A stretch of 64,000 nt of DNA from Filosporella fistucella (lineage: Eukaryota; Ascomycota; Leotiomycetes; Helotiales), in contig JAQJZZ010000018.1 of assembly GCA_030077755.1 (NCBI GenBank), forward strand, positions 1,240,001 to 1,304,000. Reading direction: 5' to 3'. The notes under the pieces are model-generated. The model worked only from the letters and a program-made list of their open reading frames with translations. It ran no database searches and was not told where the DNA came from. Each line of letters begins with the position of its first letter. Position 1 is the first letter of the stretch. Positions 22,658-34,068 of this stretch are shown piece after piece. The position numbers and the translations under genes were made by a program.

Positions 22658-23997
22658 ATGTCGCAGGATATCGTTACGCCTGATATGATGCAGCAGCGCA
22701 TCCAGACTGCTCGTCGGGAGGCTGAACAGCTGAAGGACCGAATAAAGCGCAAGAAGGATGAACTGGCTGACGGCACGCGTAAGTCAACACTCAATCTGTC
22801 TACAGCTCCTCTCAATTGCCATCATCGATATCGCCTTGTGGGCTATAAACACAATATATTAGGTGTATGCTAATGATGATACGTAGTGGCTGCCATCGCC
22901 CGGAGTCAGCAAGAAGCTTTACCACGAAACCAAATGATGAGAGCACGGAAGACCCTGAAAGGCCATCTCGCAAAGATTTATGCTATGCATTGGTCCACAG
23001 ATAGAAGGCATCTAGTATCAGCATCACAAGATGGAAAACTCATCATATGGGATGCATACACAACCAACAAAGTCCACGCTATTCCTCTTCGATCGTCTTG
23101 GGTCATGACTTGCGCGTACGCCCCGAGCGGAAATTATGTCGCCTGTGGTGGTTTGGACAATATTTGTTCTATCTACAATCTGAACTCGAATCGTGATGGG
23201 CCAACGCGTGTTGCTAGGGAATTATCTGGTCACTCCGGATACCTTTCATGCTGTCGCTTCATCAACGACCGAGCCATCCTCACCTCATCCGGAGATATGA
23301 CATGTATGAAGTGGGATGTTGAGACAGGAACCAAAGTCACCGAGTTTGCAGATCATCTTGGTGATGTTATGAGCATAAGTATCAACCCCACGAACCAAAA
23401 CACCTTCGTTTCTGGAGCCTGTGATGCCTTTGCGAAGTTGTGGGATATCCGTGCTGGCAAGGCTGTCCAAACATTTGCCGGCCACGAATCAGATATCAAC
23501 GCCATCCAATTCTTCCCAGATGGCCACTCGTTCGTAACCGGTTCCGATGATGCTACCTGCCGATTGTTTGATATCAGAGCAGACCGGGAACTGAATCAAT
23601 ATGGAGTATGCTAAGCTAATAAGATTACATCACAAATACTGACAACCCTCTAGAGCGAATCTATCCTTTGCGGCATTACATCTGTCGCTACCTCCGTTTC
23701 TGGCAGACTCTTATTTGCTGGTTACGATGATTTCGAGTGCAAGGTAAGCTTTGCAGATCCCGGCAGCCCAACATTGCACAACAGCTAACCTTCTCTTCAG
23801 GTTTGGGATATCACAAGAGCCGAGAAGGTTGGATCGCTGGTCGGCCATGATAACCGAGTCAGTTGTTTGGGTGTCAGTAATGATGGTATGAGCTTGTGCA
23901 CTGGATCATGGGATTCATTGGTAAGTTCTCGACATTTGCAGAAAATCGTCTGGATTGCTAACTACCTTGCGTACAGCTTAAGATCTGGGCCATGTGA
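22658..23997 (+). CDS. Heterotrimeric G protein beta subunit
   Basis: Five exons: 22658-22778, 22887-23605, 23654-23743, 23801-23920 and 23977-23997, 356 aa. The N-terminal coiled coil ([20 protein letters not shown]...) that pairs with G gamma is followed by seven WD40 repeats; visible repeat signatures include [52 protein letters not shown] and the closing SWDSLLKIWAM. The last exon has only seven codons including the stop, typical of this gene in filamentous fungi. Length matches family members (about 350-360 aa). The protein acts with G alpha and G gamma at the plasma membrane in cAMP and MAP kinase signalling, controlling growth, conidiation, mating and often virulence. The phosducin-like gene follows 2.7 kb downstream on the same strand. 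Confidence 0.97.
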
Positions 23998-26673
23998 GAA
24001 TCTTAATACGACTGCGGACGGTTTCCCCCAATCGAGTTGTGCAGAGCATCTCGAGGCTCCTACGATCCGACCACATCCATATTTCCTCTAATCGCTCACC
24101 TGATACTTGATACCTAATGCGCCTTGTTAATCTCTGCAACTCGGCGTAAACTGGACGAAGTTACGAAACTATCCCATACCCTAGCGAAAGCAGGTATTCG
24201 TTGCTCGGCCTTGGATCTGATCAGAGCGAAAGATCCTGTTAGCTAGCATCGATGTCTGATTCTGTCTGAATAATTCTTCTTTCCCAAATATCCTTGTTCG
24301 TATGGGTGGCGGCTCCCCTGCATTACTTGCTGTTTCCTGCGCGTCTTTTAGCCCAGGCTCTTTGCGATGATATCCTACCGAGACATCTGGGACCAGGCCC
24401 CTTTTACTACGAACAACCCTTTTTCTATTTTCCTTCTCTACATGTCGTTTTCATTATGCGCATCCAAAAAGCTCAAGTTGTCTCGGTGGGGTGGTTGGGG
24501 TTGGAGGTGGGTTGAAGGGATGAGAGATGCCCCCTCATGTTTTGTTGGTCGAAGAATTCAAGAGCCCTCCAGCGGTACCTTGGGTATGTGTAGATAAACC
24601 AGTTTTACGGAGGCTGAAGCAGTAGCCGGACTTAATCCAAGCTTTTGTTACTGCTTCGTCACTACCTACTCATTGATATTGGCGTCGGTCAAAATGCTTG
24701 TACTATATCTATAAATACTGCACCTCCATAGAAGAATAATTGGTTCAGAACGAAGTGGGGTGTTGGTTTGCCTTGTGTAAGAGCGAGAGCGGCGGACGAT
24801 TACCGAGACCTTACTGTAAAGAAGAGAGGATCCGCAGAATGGGTGGTAAGTTCTGGTGACTTTGTGTTCCACGGTTCATCCACTGCAGATATATTGCCTG
24901 TGCTATGATGTGTTATAAGACTTACCCCGTACTCAAAAGCCTCCGAAATGAGCCAGCCCTACGCCAATCCTCCACCATTGTTTGGGATCACCTCCTTTCT
25001 TGAGCCAGAAGCAGCCATACTGACGTGCAAATAAAATGCAACCCCGGGACATGCAATCTAGGGACCATAAGCTTTCACGTCACAGATGATGACACTCTGT
25101 CAGTTGACTCGCGACTCTTGACAGATTGGGAAACAAAAGATATGGTACGTGTGCGGGCTGCGTGTCAGAAAGGAGAAAGTGGTATTTGAAGTGGGCTTAT
25201 ATGGGCTTGTGGATATCCCATATCCATCAAAATCATGCCAATGCCAACGCCAATATCGTCGTCGTCGCAAAAGGAAAGTCAGCAGATCCAGACAGATCAT
25301 GGATTTGCTTGCTTGCTTGCGTGCCAGTATGGAGTACCCAGCATGCGAGGACAAACACGGAATCCAAATACAGACTGAATTGTTTTAAGCTCGTGGGCCA
25401 AGATAGGGGGCTGACGAGGAGTGAGTTACTGCATGTGAAACGGCGGCGCTAAAACGCCAGGCCAGGAACTGCGATCTACGATTCTGCTTGCGATGGATCG
25501 GTGATTGGGTTTGAAGTGGGATTGCCCCATAGTGACTCAATCTGGCGGGAAAGTTGACTCCAGTCTGTTTCCCGAGTCCAAGGTCGGCCATATTGCTTGT
25601 TGCTTGTGACTTCCCTGGGTACGAGATTGGGTATTGTGGTCATATAAAGCAATTTGATAGGGGTTACGAGATGGGGAAATCCGTCGTATTGTCAATCTTG
25701 TGAAAGAAAAGGAAATTGGCATCTGTCAGAAAGAGAGAAAAGCTGATCAGCAAAGTTTTCTTTCAGGTAGTTGCCGCGAAAACCATAAGAGTGACATATT
25801 CACAGTCACATCTTTGACAAGGCTTTCCTTGAACACTGAATGGTCTTACAGGCTATGGGGGTACGGAGTACTTGCACGTAGTACTTCGTACTTTGTAGTG
25901 GAGTGGTCAGAGTGGGATAGGGGAACCTAGTGTAGGTGGTGCTTGGCCCAGGCTGAGAGGCTGGCTTTGATACACCGCATTATCATCCAGCGCCAGCGCC
26001 AGCGCCAGGCCAGGTACGTACCGGCGCCAGCGACGTATACCGAGGACCTGACTTACCTACTGTACGAACAATCCCATTCACGTCACTCAGGTCAGACATT
26101 TTTTGGTGCTTCATACTTCTGCACCTCAACATCAAAATCTGCACTCCGACCTTCAACTTACTGCATACCTATACCGTAACCATCCTTATCCAAACTCGCA
26201 CTCATACTCACACTCACACTCACACTCACACTCGGAAAGCCAGGAGCTGTTCCCCAAAATAGCCTATAAAGATCGACTTTGTCCATTGGAAAGGAACCCC
26301 AGCTCGCACAAGCAAAGCAAAGGCATAAGCAAAGCTTTATAAGATTGCCCTGAAACACGTCCTCCTTACCTCCGTACACCACATAATTGTCTCTGCCGTA
26401 CGCATCCCGAAGCCAACACGCAACGCAAGACCCCTCGATCCCTCCCACTGCCGTCCTATTCCTGGGCTCACGTACCATTTCTCTAACACCTCGCTCATTC
26501 CACCTGCAAGGCCTTCACCCCTTCCCCCTGCCGCCCAGCTCCGCTCTTTCCTTCCAGAAGCACATCACGGCCGCATTGTCAGCTTCTTCCTCCGGGGTTA
26601 CGAGACAAGCCCACACCACCTCATCATCATCCATAAATAAGAGCGCGTGGTGCCCCTGCGGACCCCTCTCACA
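23998..26673. other. Intergenic region between G beta and phosducin-like genes
   Basis: About 2.7 kb. The first several hundred bases are probably the G beta 3' untranslated region. CGCCAG repeats occur at 25991-26008 and a CACACT repeat at 26194-26234, followed by a pyrimidine-rich leader of the phosducin-like gene. Open frames here are short, overlapping on both strands and unlike exons. No RNA gene is recognised. Confidence 0.5.
26194..26234. repeat. CACACT/ACTCAC hexamer microsatellite
   Basis: A run of ACTCAC-type hexamers with two imperfect copies at its 5' end. It lies about 440 bases before the start codon of the phosducin-like gene, probably in its promoter or leader. Confidence 0.9.
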
Positions 26674-27583
26674 ATGGCCGCACGAACTGAAGCACAAGAA
26701 GAATTCGACGCCTTAGTAGCTAAAGCCTCTTCCTCTCAGCAAATCCGCCATCATCGCGCAGACTTGGACGATTACAGGAACGATAAAGAGACTAGTGATC
26801 AGGACGAGGAAACGGAATACGTTCAAAAGAAAGTAGACGAGAACATGAGGATGCCAACATTAGACCCGAGAGGAGGACCTATGCACCTCCCTCATCGCGA
26901 TTTTGATAATGGCCGAACGACAGGTGTGAAGGGTGTTATTGCCGATGCGAGAAGTTATGAGGAGGCACGCAGAAATGGAAGCTGGAGAGAGAGATTCAGT
27001 CCCAGCCGGAGTGGAAAGGACAAGCGGGCATCGAGTGCCACGTTCCTGAAGGATGAGGGAGAGGGAAGTGCGAGCGAAGATGAGGAGTTCCTTGAGCGGT
27101 GGAGACAACAGCGGAGAGAGGAGTTGCAGCAGAAGGGGAATGATATCCGGAATCGAAGGACTAGCCCCAGTGTGAGGAGATACGGACGTTTCGATGAGGT
27201 TGATGCTCTGGGATATTTGGATGCAATTGAGAAGGTTACAAGAGAGACAGTTGTTGTTGTGTTTGTCTATGACAATGAGGTATGTCCCTTTGCCAGAAGC
27301 TGTGTCATGCTGTGCAGATATTAATATTCCACAGTGCCCAGTATCTCAAGTCATCTCAGATGCACTCGAGCCACTTGTGTCACGAAATCCCTCCATCCAC
27401 TTTGTCCGAGTACACTACGCCGACATTGAGTTCGACAACGCTGGCGTTCCAGCTATCCTGGGCTACAAGAACCAAGGGGACCTCTTCGCCAACCTGACGT
27501 ACATCATTGATCAGATCCCAGATGACACCTTGTTCGATACTCGTGCTCTCGAAACCGTGCTCAGAAAACACAAGATTTTGTGA
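26674..27583 (+). CDS. Phosducin-like protein 1 (G beta-gamma assembly co-chaperone)
   Basis: Two exons, 26674-27279 and 27335-27583, 284 aa. The start is MAARTEAQEEFDALVAKASS. The N-terminal half is charged and helical and contains the linker block DPRGGPMHLPHRDFDNGRTTG seen in PhLP1-type proteins (only partly quoted: TGVKGVIADARSY follows). The C-terminal half (from about residue 175) is a thioredoxin-like fold without a redox CxxC, reading YGRFDEVDALGYLDAIEKV, then VVVFVYDNECPVSQ across the splice, and ending RKHKIL. PhLP1 works with the CCT chaperonin to fold G beta and load G gamma. It is cytosolic. Its location just downstream of the G beta gene suggests a conserved functional pair, although co-regulation is inference. 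Confidence 0.93.
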
Positions 27584-28069
27584 TTACGTTCTTTGACTCT
27601 TTGGATTGGAGTCCATTAATGACAGCATGCAAATAGCTGGGTTTTGCAAGTTTTGCTCGGGAGGATTGGGATATTGTAACATTAGATCATGCTTATTTGG
27701 CTTACTACGCTTGAGCGATAGGCGTTGACAGAAATGGATACCGGGTCTGGCAATTGGGTTATTTCATGTGGCGACGTTCAATACCCACAGAAAAAGTTTC
27801 ATTTTTTGGCGGCACGAAGGAACTATAATACATTCATTCCCATGATACTTTCTACTTTTTTCTTGCCTTTTTGAAGCGTGACTTCATGTCTGACGTGCAA
27901 TGATCTCATCTTTGAACAGGTATTGTAGAAACGTATTATGTGAATCTTACATTGTAAATCTAGCATTGGCAAAGCTAATCACAGCGAGTGATTTCCTTCC
28001 ACTTTTATCTGGCTCATACAACTCATGATAATCCAAAACGCCAATCATTCCTACAAATCCCTAGCCATT
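27584..28069. other. Convergent intergenic region
   Basis: 3' flanks of the phosducin-like gene and the large Zn2Cys6 gene. I see no gene or notable repeat. Confidence 0.5.
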
Positions 28070-31000
28070 TCAAAATCCACTTCCATCGCCATACGAAGAA
28101 GGGTTATCTAACGCCATGAAATCAAGCAAGTCCATCCCGCCAACATTGACACCCTCTGCCGTCTGCGTGACACCTTGATCCGTGTGCGAGAAGAATGCCG
28201 CGCCAGGAGCAAGATACCACATCTCACCAGCGCCATTACCATTCCAGTCCCCAGCGCCACCAAAAATATCCTGCATGTCGCCGTAATTGGACCCAGGAGC
28301 TTGGTTGTACGGTGTCCCGGGTGCGGGAAAGAATGCCCCCTGATTTAGATCAAACGGTGTGGCTGAGACACCATTGAACTCTACACCACGTTAGCACTCT
28401 TATCAGATCACACTGGATGTTAGAGATGAAGTATCGAAACTCACCTGATCCATTTCCCATGCCGAAATTGGGGGTGGCGGCATTCCACTCTCGGATCACA
28501 TCGCCTTGGTCTGTCCTAGCTCTCTTCGAATCCGGATGCTGATGCAGTTCTGGACTCCGATTTCTGCTGTAACTTTCTCCAGGTGGAGGTGGCCCAGTTG
28601 GAGCGCTGATGAAGCGACTCCGTAGACGGGAGGTAAGTGTCTCGAGAAGATCTGCGAAACGTATTCCTAGGTGAACATCATCAACAACACAATTTCGAAG
28701 TGCGTCGACAGCTTTGTCCATGAGTCCGATGCTAATTTCTACATCATTCTTGGTTGCACCTAAGGCAAAAGTTTTCAAAAGAAACATTGCACCGCTGATA
28801 ATACGGAAGTAAGTCCGCACAGGAGCGTGCTTGAGATAGTCTCCTGGAAGAAGTCCTTCGACAACGGTGCGAAGGAGACTTCGACTACCTTCAACAACTT
28901 CCCGCACATATTGTTGATCATCCTTGTTGAATCCACCCAGCCTAGCGAGAGGTAATTTGCCGTAGTAGTTTTGTGTCTCAGGTGAGAGCGCGTTTCCATT
29001 CGCAGCTGGATTTCCCGTGCTCGAGCTGTTGCCGGCATTTGCTGTGCATCTTTCCACGACCGCTTGAAGCGACAAGGAATTGACGTATATCCGCACATAT
29101 TCGTATTCGATAAGAAGAATATGCCCAATATATTGGGGCAAGCGGAACCTCTTAAATTCTGACATCCAAAGTTTGAGTAGAGGTTGAAAATCCTTAAGTA
29201 GCTCAACATAACTTCCATCCTGGATGATCTTAGTGGTATACTGCCTTGACCTAAACAATTTCTCATTGCCAATTCGCATAGCATTGCTAATACCTGCCCA
29301 ACAATGGATTATTTGATCATCAAGCTCAAGATTCGGAATATAGTTAAAGCTTTGCGAAACTGTAGTGTTGGTTTCAGGAGTTTTGCCATCTATAGATGGT
29401 CGCCTTTTGCGAGGGGCGAATGTCGGATCTGTTACTCTGAGATTCTCCGGTACCATGTTTGTCCAACCGAGACGACCAGCTAGTTGCGTAACATATATCA
29501 GGAGAAGTCTCTTGATCCTGGCTGCTCTCAATCGGTAAGCTTCGTCTTCATACTCTGGTCTAGTCATTTCGCCTCCCTGGGCTAATAACTCGTCAATATC
29601 ATCGAAGACACCAAGCTCGTAGGAAAGGCCCATGGCAGTACTCAATAACATCCAGCACATCCGATCACTTCTCCAGGCAGGTTCTAGCCAACTTTCAATT
29701 CTTTTGCCTCCAATGCCTCGAGGTAGACGAGCTCCCTCCTCGTCCGTACTGTATGTGTCTGGCGTATCATACGATGGTAGCATGAGTTCATCCGTTGCCT
29801 CAGCTGGAGGGAAATGAAGAGCACGTGGATGCCATTCTGTGAGTATCATGAGACTTTCAATAGTGCCCAGGGTACGTAGACTGCCTTTCCGCAATCCCCT
29901 CCATGGTGCTGTACTAGAAGTTTGTGCTTCAGCATCTGCTCCTGAACCGCAAAACCCACCGCCAAAAGCTTCTTGCCCCCATAGGCATCTCTCAATCATG
30001 CCGCGAAGATAAGTCCAAAGCTGTTCATGAATTGCATGAGATCTGCAGTGTCCTCCGGGGCCTGGCATTCTCATATATCTAGTTGCTATTGTCAAAAGAG
30101 TGACAGTCAAAATTGGCTCCTCAATGAGAAGTGTCGGGTGGGTTCCTGGGTCTCGGAATGTCGGAGGGGAAATTGGTGTGAGAGGCGAAAGATATTCATA
30201 GTAGCTAAATGTGTTAGTAGGTAGTCACAATGAATCGCCGGGAACGTACTAATGAATGTAGTTAATTGCTTCCACTGGGGTGAACCAGCCAGCCCGAACG
30301 AATCTGAACCTAGACCAAGCTTTCACGGCCTCTTTGTAACCTGGATCATCCGGCCGCTCAGATTTGCGGGCGCTATCTGAGGAGAGAGCAGGATCAATCG
30401 CCGTGTCTCGTCGAACTTCTGGAGGTCGCATGAAGCCTGATTGGAAAGCCTGGTCGTTGCTGCGCGATGGCGGAGGAAGTGACTGGTGATTGTTGTTCCC
30501 AATGATAGGTGACATTTGGCTCAGACTCCTTTCTCTCTTGTGGCCCGGGCTATCTGTCGCAGCTTTATAAAGTAAGTCTAACGCATCGTGGGGTCCTAGA
30601 AAAGTCAGCCTAATTGTCTTTGAACGCCTTGAGGTTGGAACCCTTGCCGTAGACTTCTCGGCGCATAACCTCTTGTGCCTCTAGATTCTCGAGTTGGGTG
30701 TTTGATTCATCCTGTTGGTCAACATCATCCCGATTTGAGTTTTCCCCTGAGCGTGTAGGTCTGCGAAGAGGTTGTGGACGGCCAATTGACCCTCCAGGAG
30801 TCAATGGTGGACCTGGAGGTCTGTGAAAGGTCAGCATAAATCATGTTGTGTATGGGTAATGTAATATCCATCTGCTACATAGCAATGAGATTGAATGCTA
30901 AGAGGATGTATGAACTATCAAGAGGAGAATTGAATATTTTAAGAAAACAGTTTATAGAAACGCATATGAATGTGGTAGCAGTTGCGACCTCGGCAGAAGC

Positions 31001-31480
31001 GCGGGGAACCTCCTCTTGCAAACATGGCTGTAGAACTGCTTACAAGACAGGCGCATTATCAATATAGGGTGCTGCAGACCTCGCAGATATTGGCGCTCCC
31101 ATGGAAGATTGTCGTGCTGGTGCTGGCGGCGAGCCTTGAACCATTTTCCTCCCATTGCGTACTATGTAATCGTCGGCATACTCGTAGCCATCAAGACTAT
31201 CCGTGCCGCCATCTTCGTGCTTGCGCTTTCGTCTGGTTGCAGAGAAGAAGCACTCTTTGCTCTCTCTTCTGCATCTTACACATGGTGGCTCGGAGGGGTT
31301 ATCGACGCTGCCCAAGTCACACTTGACCTTCCTTCGGCGACAAGGTATGCAGGCCTGATAGACTCGTTTGTGCGCTGGTGGCTGCTGGCCGTGTGATTGC
31401 TGAGCTGATGGCGATCCGCTGGACCCATTGGAACTCTCTGGTTGAATAGGATATTGTAAAGTCCCCGCTGCTGTTGACAT
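28070..31480 (-). CDS. Large Zn2Cys6 transcription factor, Aro80/War1-like
   Basis: Five exons on the minus strand: 31480-31044, 30820-30642, 30595-30250, 30204-28445 and 28380-28070, 1010 aa. The zinc cluster has cysteines 44, 47, 54, 67, 70 and 77 in [19 protein letters not shown]...[15 protein letters not shown]. The long loop between the third and fourth cysteine, with NPSEPPC, is typical of the Aro80/War1 group in filamentous fungi; that assignment is from memory of the family and moderately sure. The rest is a long Fungal_trans-type middle region ([32 protein letters not shown]) and a Gly/Asn/Asp-rich C-terminus (about 905-1010) that could be an activation domain. Family members regulate aromatic amino acid catabolism or weak-acid response. 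Intron 1 is 223 bases, longer than its neighbours. Confidence 0.88.
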
Positions 31481-32184
31481 TGTAACCGTCGGTCGTCTGA
31501 GAGCTGGGTCGTTCAGATGATCGATGCTCGGTCAAAAGAGCGGTTTGAGGCGGGTTAAGACGACTCAAAATCGTCTTTTGAGCATAGAACCAGGATGCCC
31601 GCGTGCGGTCTCGCAAATGTTATTGATTTTCCGAGCGATGGCAGGACATGGCAAACTTATCGGAGACCCGATGCTGCAGTTGTTTTGTTCACGGTTTGGA
31701 TCTCGGATGAGTAACTCCTTATCACAGCTGCCCATTTCGTGAGGCTGCATTGCGCCTATTCGGTTTGTGTCACATGAACGGCATTTACAGGGCCGGACGC
31801 CAAGGGGGTTGGGGAGGACCAATTCCTGGTAGGAATTAGGAAATTCATTTTGCGAAATTCTCTGGATTTCTATGCCTAGTAGAAATTGTAAAGATCTCAT
31901 GGTTTTTTTTTCTTTCTGAAAAAGCTGTACATCAACATAGTCTGAAAGGTACTCACTTTCCGCGCGGAAAAGAGCCCAAATAGGCGGTAGACCCGTTGGA
32001 CAGTACGACCGTAGTTCAAGCCCGTCCAATTGTTACTTTGGGCACAGGACTATCCTGACATCTGGTCTGGACTTTCCTACCTTTACGGCTTCGGGGTTCT
32101 CATAATTCATTTTAGTCCTGGGATTGTCGGGATTCTTGCTACAGCGTGGCCATTCGACACATAATGTCCATCCGCTGTCGACAC
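31481..32184. promoter_or_regulatory. Promoter region of the large Zn2Cys6 gene
   Basis: About 700 bases between the Zn2Cys6 start and the cyclophilin stop, both on the minus strand. It should hold the Zn2Cys6 promoter and the cyclophilin 3' end. A minus-strand frame at 31565-32029 shows no protein features. Confidence 0.5.
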
Positions 32185-34068
32185 TCACCACCCATCAAAA
32201 TTTCCAAATCCTCCAGATTTGACCTTCTTCTTCGCTGGCTCCATATCTAGCATATCATCATCGACAGCAGCTCCATCGTTTTTCGTTTCGGCCTTCGCAG
32301 ATTTGAGATATTTCCCCACACCAATTGATTGTTCAGTTTGGACGACAGAGCCGTCGTGTCTGATGCGTTTGCCAGTCCAAGTTGTTCGGTCATCTTCTGT
32401 CCCACCTTGCTTCTTGATCTCCTCTTTCTGCTTCTCGGCTTCGTCACTTTGGCGTTTCTGCTTCTGAAACTCCTCGAATGGATCCAGGAACACAACGACA
32501 TTCTCCATGACGATATCGTCTAGTGGTCTGTTCCCTTCATCTCCTGGGACGTTTTCCAATTTCTGCAACACATCCAATCCCCCAACAACCCGGCCGAAAA
32601 TTGTGTGCTTTCGATCCAAATGCTTTGCAGGCTTATAAGTTATGAAAAATTGGCTCGAGTTAGTATTTTTGCCCTTGTTGGCCATGCTCATAACGCCCCT
32701 TGAATCGTGTGTCAAAGGTCCATCAAATTCATCCTGGAAATTCTTGCCCCAGATACTTGTTCCGCCTTTACCAGTGCCGGTTGGATCACCGCCTTGAATC
32801 ATAAAATTGCGAATGTTCCTATGGAACTTTACTCCGTTGTAGTATCCCTTCTTGGCAAGCTGAACGAAATTCCATACTGCTCGCGGAGCGGTCTCTGTTT
32901 GCAGCTCGATATTGAGCGAGCCCAGGTTTGTCTCAATTCTGGCATAACCCTTAATCTTGACTCGCTTTGGTCGGAGCATATACTCTTCATCTGAGAGCAA
33001 TGCTCTCTCACCACTCGTTTCGGGAGTCAATCCCGTGGATGTAAAACTTGCAGCTGCCTTTCCAGTAGTATATTGTGCAGCATTGTATGCCATTTTCTTC
33101 TCTTGTACCATGGATGGTCTCGGTGCCGTACTGCTTGCTCCAGATTTTGTCATGGTCTTCGTCCGATTGATATCACCCCCAGCTTCTCGCTCCCTCCTTG
33201 CCTTTTCGACGGCTTCTTTTGCTCTCAGAACCTTGTCTCCCACTCTCCCCAGCGCATCGATATTTACACTTCCCTTCTTCCTGTCCTCTTCTTGCTCCTT
33301 TGTCAGAACTGTCTCTCCATCCTTGAGGAACTTGAATTTGCTGAGATCTCGACTCTCGATATTCTGAGGATCCTGAAGCGTGATAATATCAGACCTACCG
33401 AACTCTCGATCATCTACCAAATCTTGCCACATCTTCGCCTTGATATTTAACCTCTCCACCGTTTCCCATGCAAATACATTCGCCTCTGTGCCATGCCGAA
33501 TCGCGACGATGTGAGTATTGTCTGTAAAGACTTTAAATGTGACCGGGTCAACCATTTCACCCTTTCCATCGCCTGCACCTCCTCCTCCATCATGAGCGTC
33601 TGTGTCTCCATTGCGCGCAAAGTTGAGTTTGATCAGGTCCTTTTCCTTCAAAGGTTTACCTGTTACCGGATTTGTTCCATGCTTCGCCAGCCATTGACTT
33701 ATGACTTCGACATCGAATATTGTGCCCTCTGCTGTGCAAACTGGATGTTTGAATGGTTGTAAGCTTGCGGCGCAAAAGTTGAAAGGCAATCTTTTGAAGT
33801 TCGCTCCGTTCGGCGCCTTTTGCGAGACATTCGAGCCAGCGCTGGCAGAGTAAGCATCGGAGGAAGACCACTCGGAGTGGGTAATCTAGAAACAGATCAG
33901 CACTGAGACTCTGGTAGCTTCGCAGAATGGACGCCGGAGGTTGAACAGGAGTTGACTTTGGTCAAGGATGAGGCTAACATACGTAGAGTTTATCTGTGCC
34001 TATTGCAAGTGATATGATCAGCAACAGTACTGCCTAATTCATGGTGGGTTTCGCATACCTTTGCCCAT
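32185..34068 (-). CDS. U-box cyclophilin, PPIL2/CYP60 family
   Basis: Three exons on the minus strand: 34068-34059 (10 bases), 33999-33983 (17 bases) and 33885-32185, 575 aa. The two tiny exons encode MGKGTDKLY, joined to ITHSEWSSSDAYS, which is the universal N-terminus of this family and proves the model. A U-box lies at about 42-110 (LPFNFCAASLQPFKHPVCT, then FDVEVISQWLAKHGTNPVTG). The cyclophilin domain spans about 312-465 with VKFHRNIRNFMIQGGDP and SSQFFITY; the tryptophan that binds cyclosporin in other cyclophilins is replaced by His in HLDRKHTIFG. A charged C-terminal tail ends SGGFGNFDGW. The protein is nuclear, joins spliceosomal complexes in other eukaryotes, and may act as ubiquitin ligase and prolyl isomerase. 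Confidence 0.95.

Noticed and set aside
26158..26478. 106-aa minus-strand frame
   Set aside because: It reads the CACACT repeat as VSVSVSVSM; a microsatellite artefact.
31565..32029. 154-aa minus-strand frame
   Set aside because: Located in the promoter of the large Zn2Cys6 gene, with no family features.
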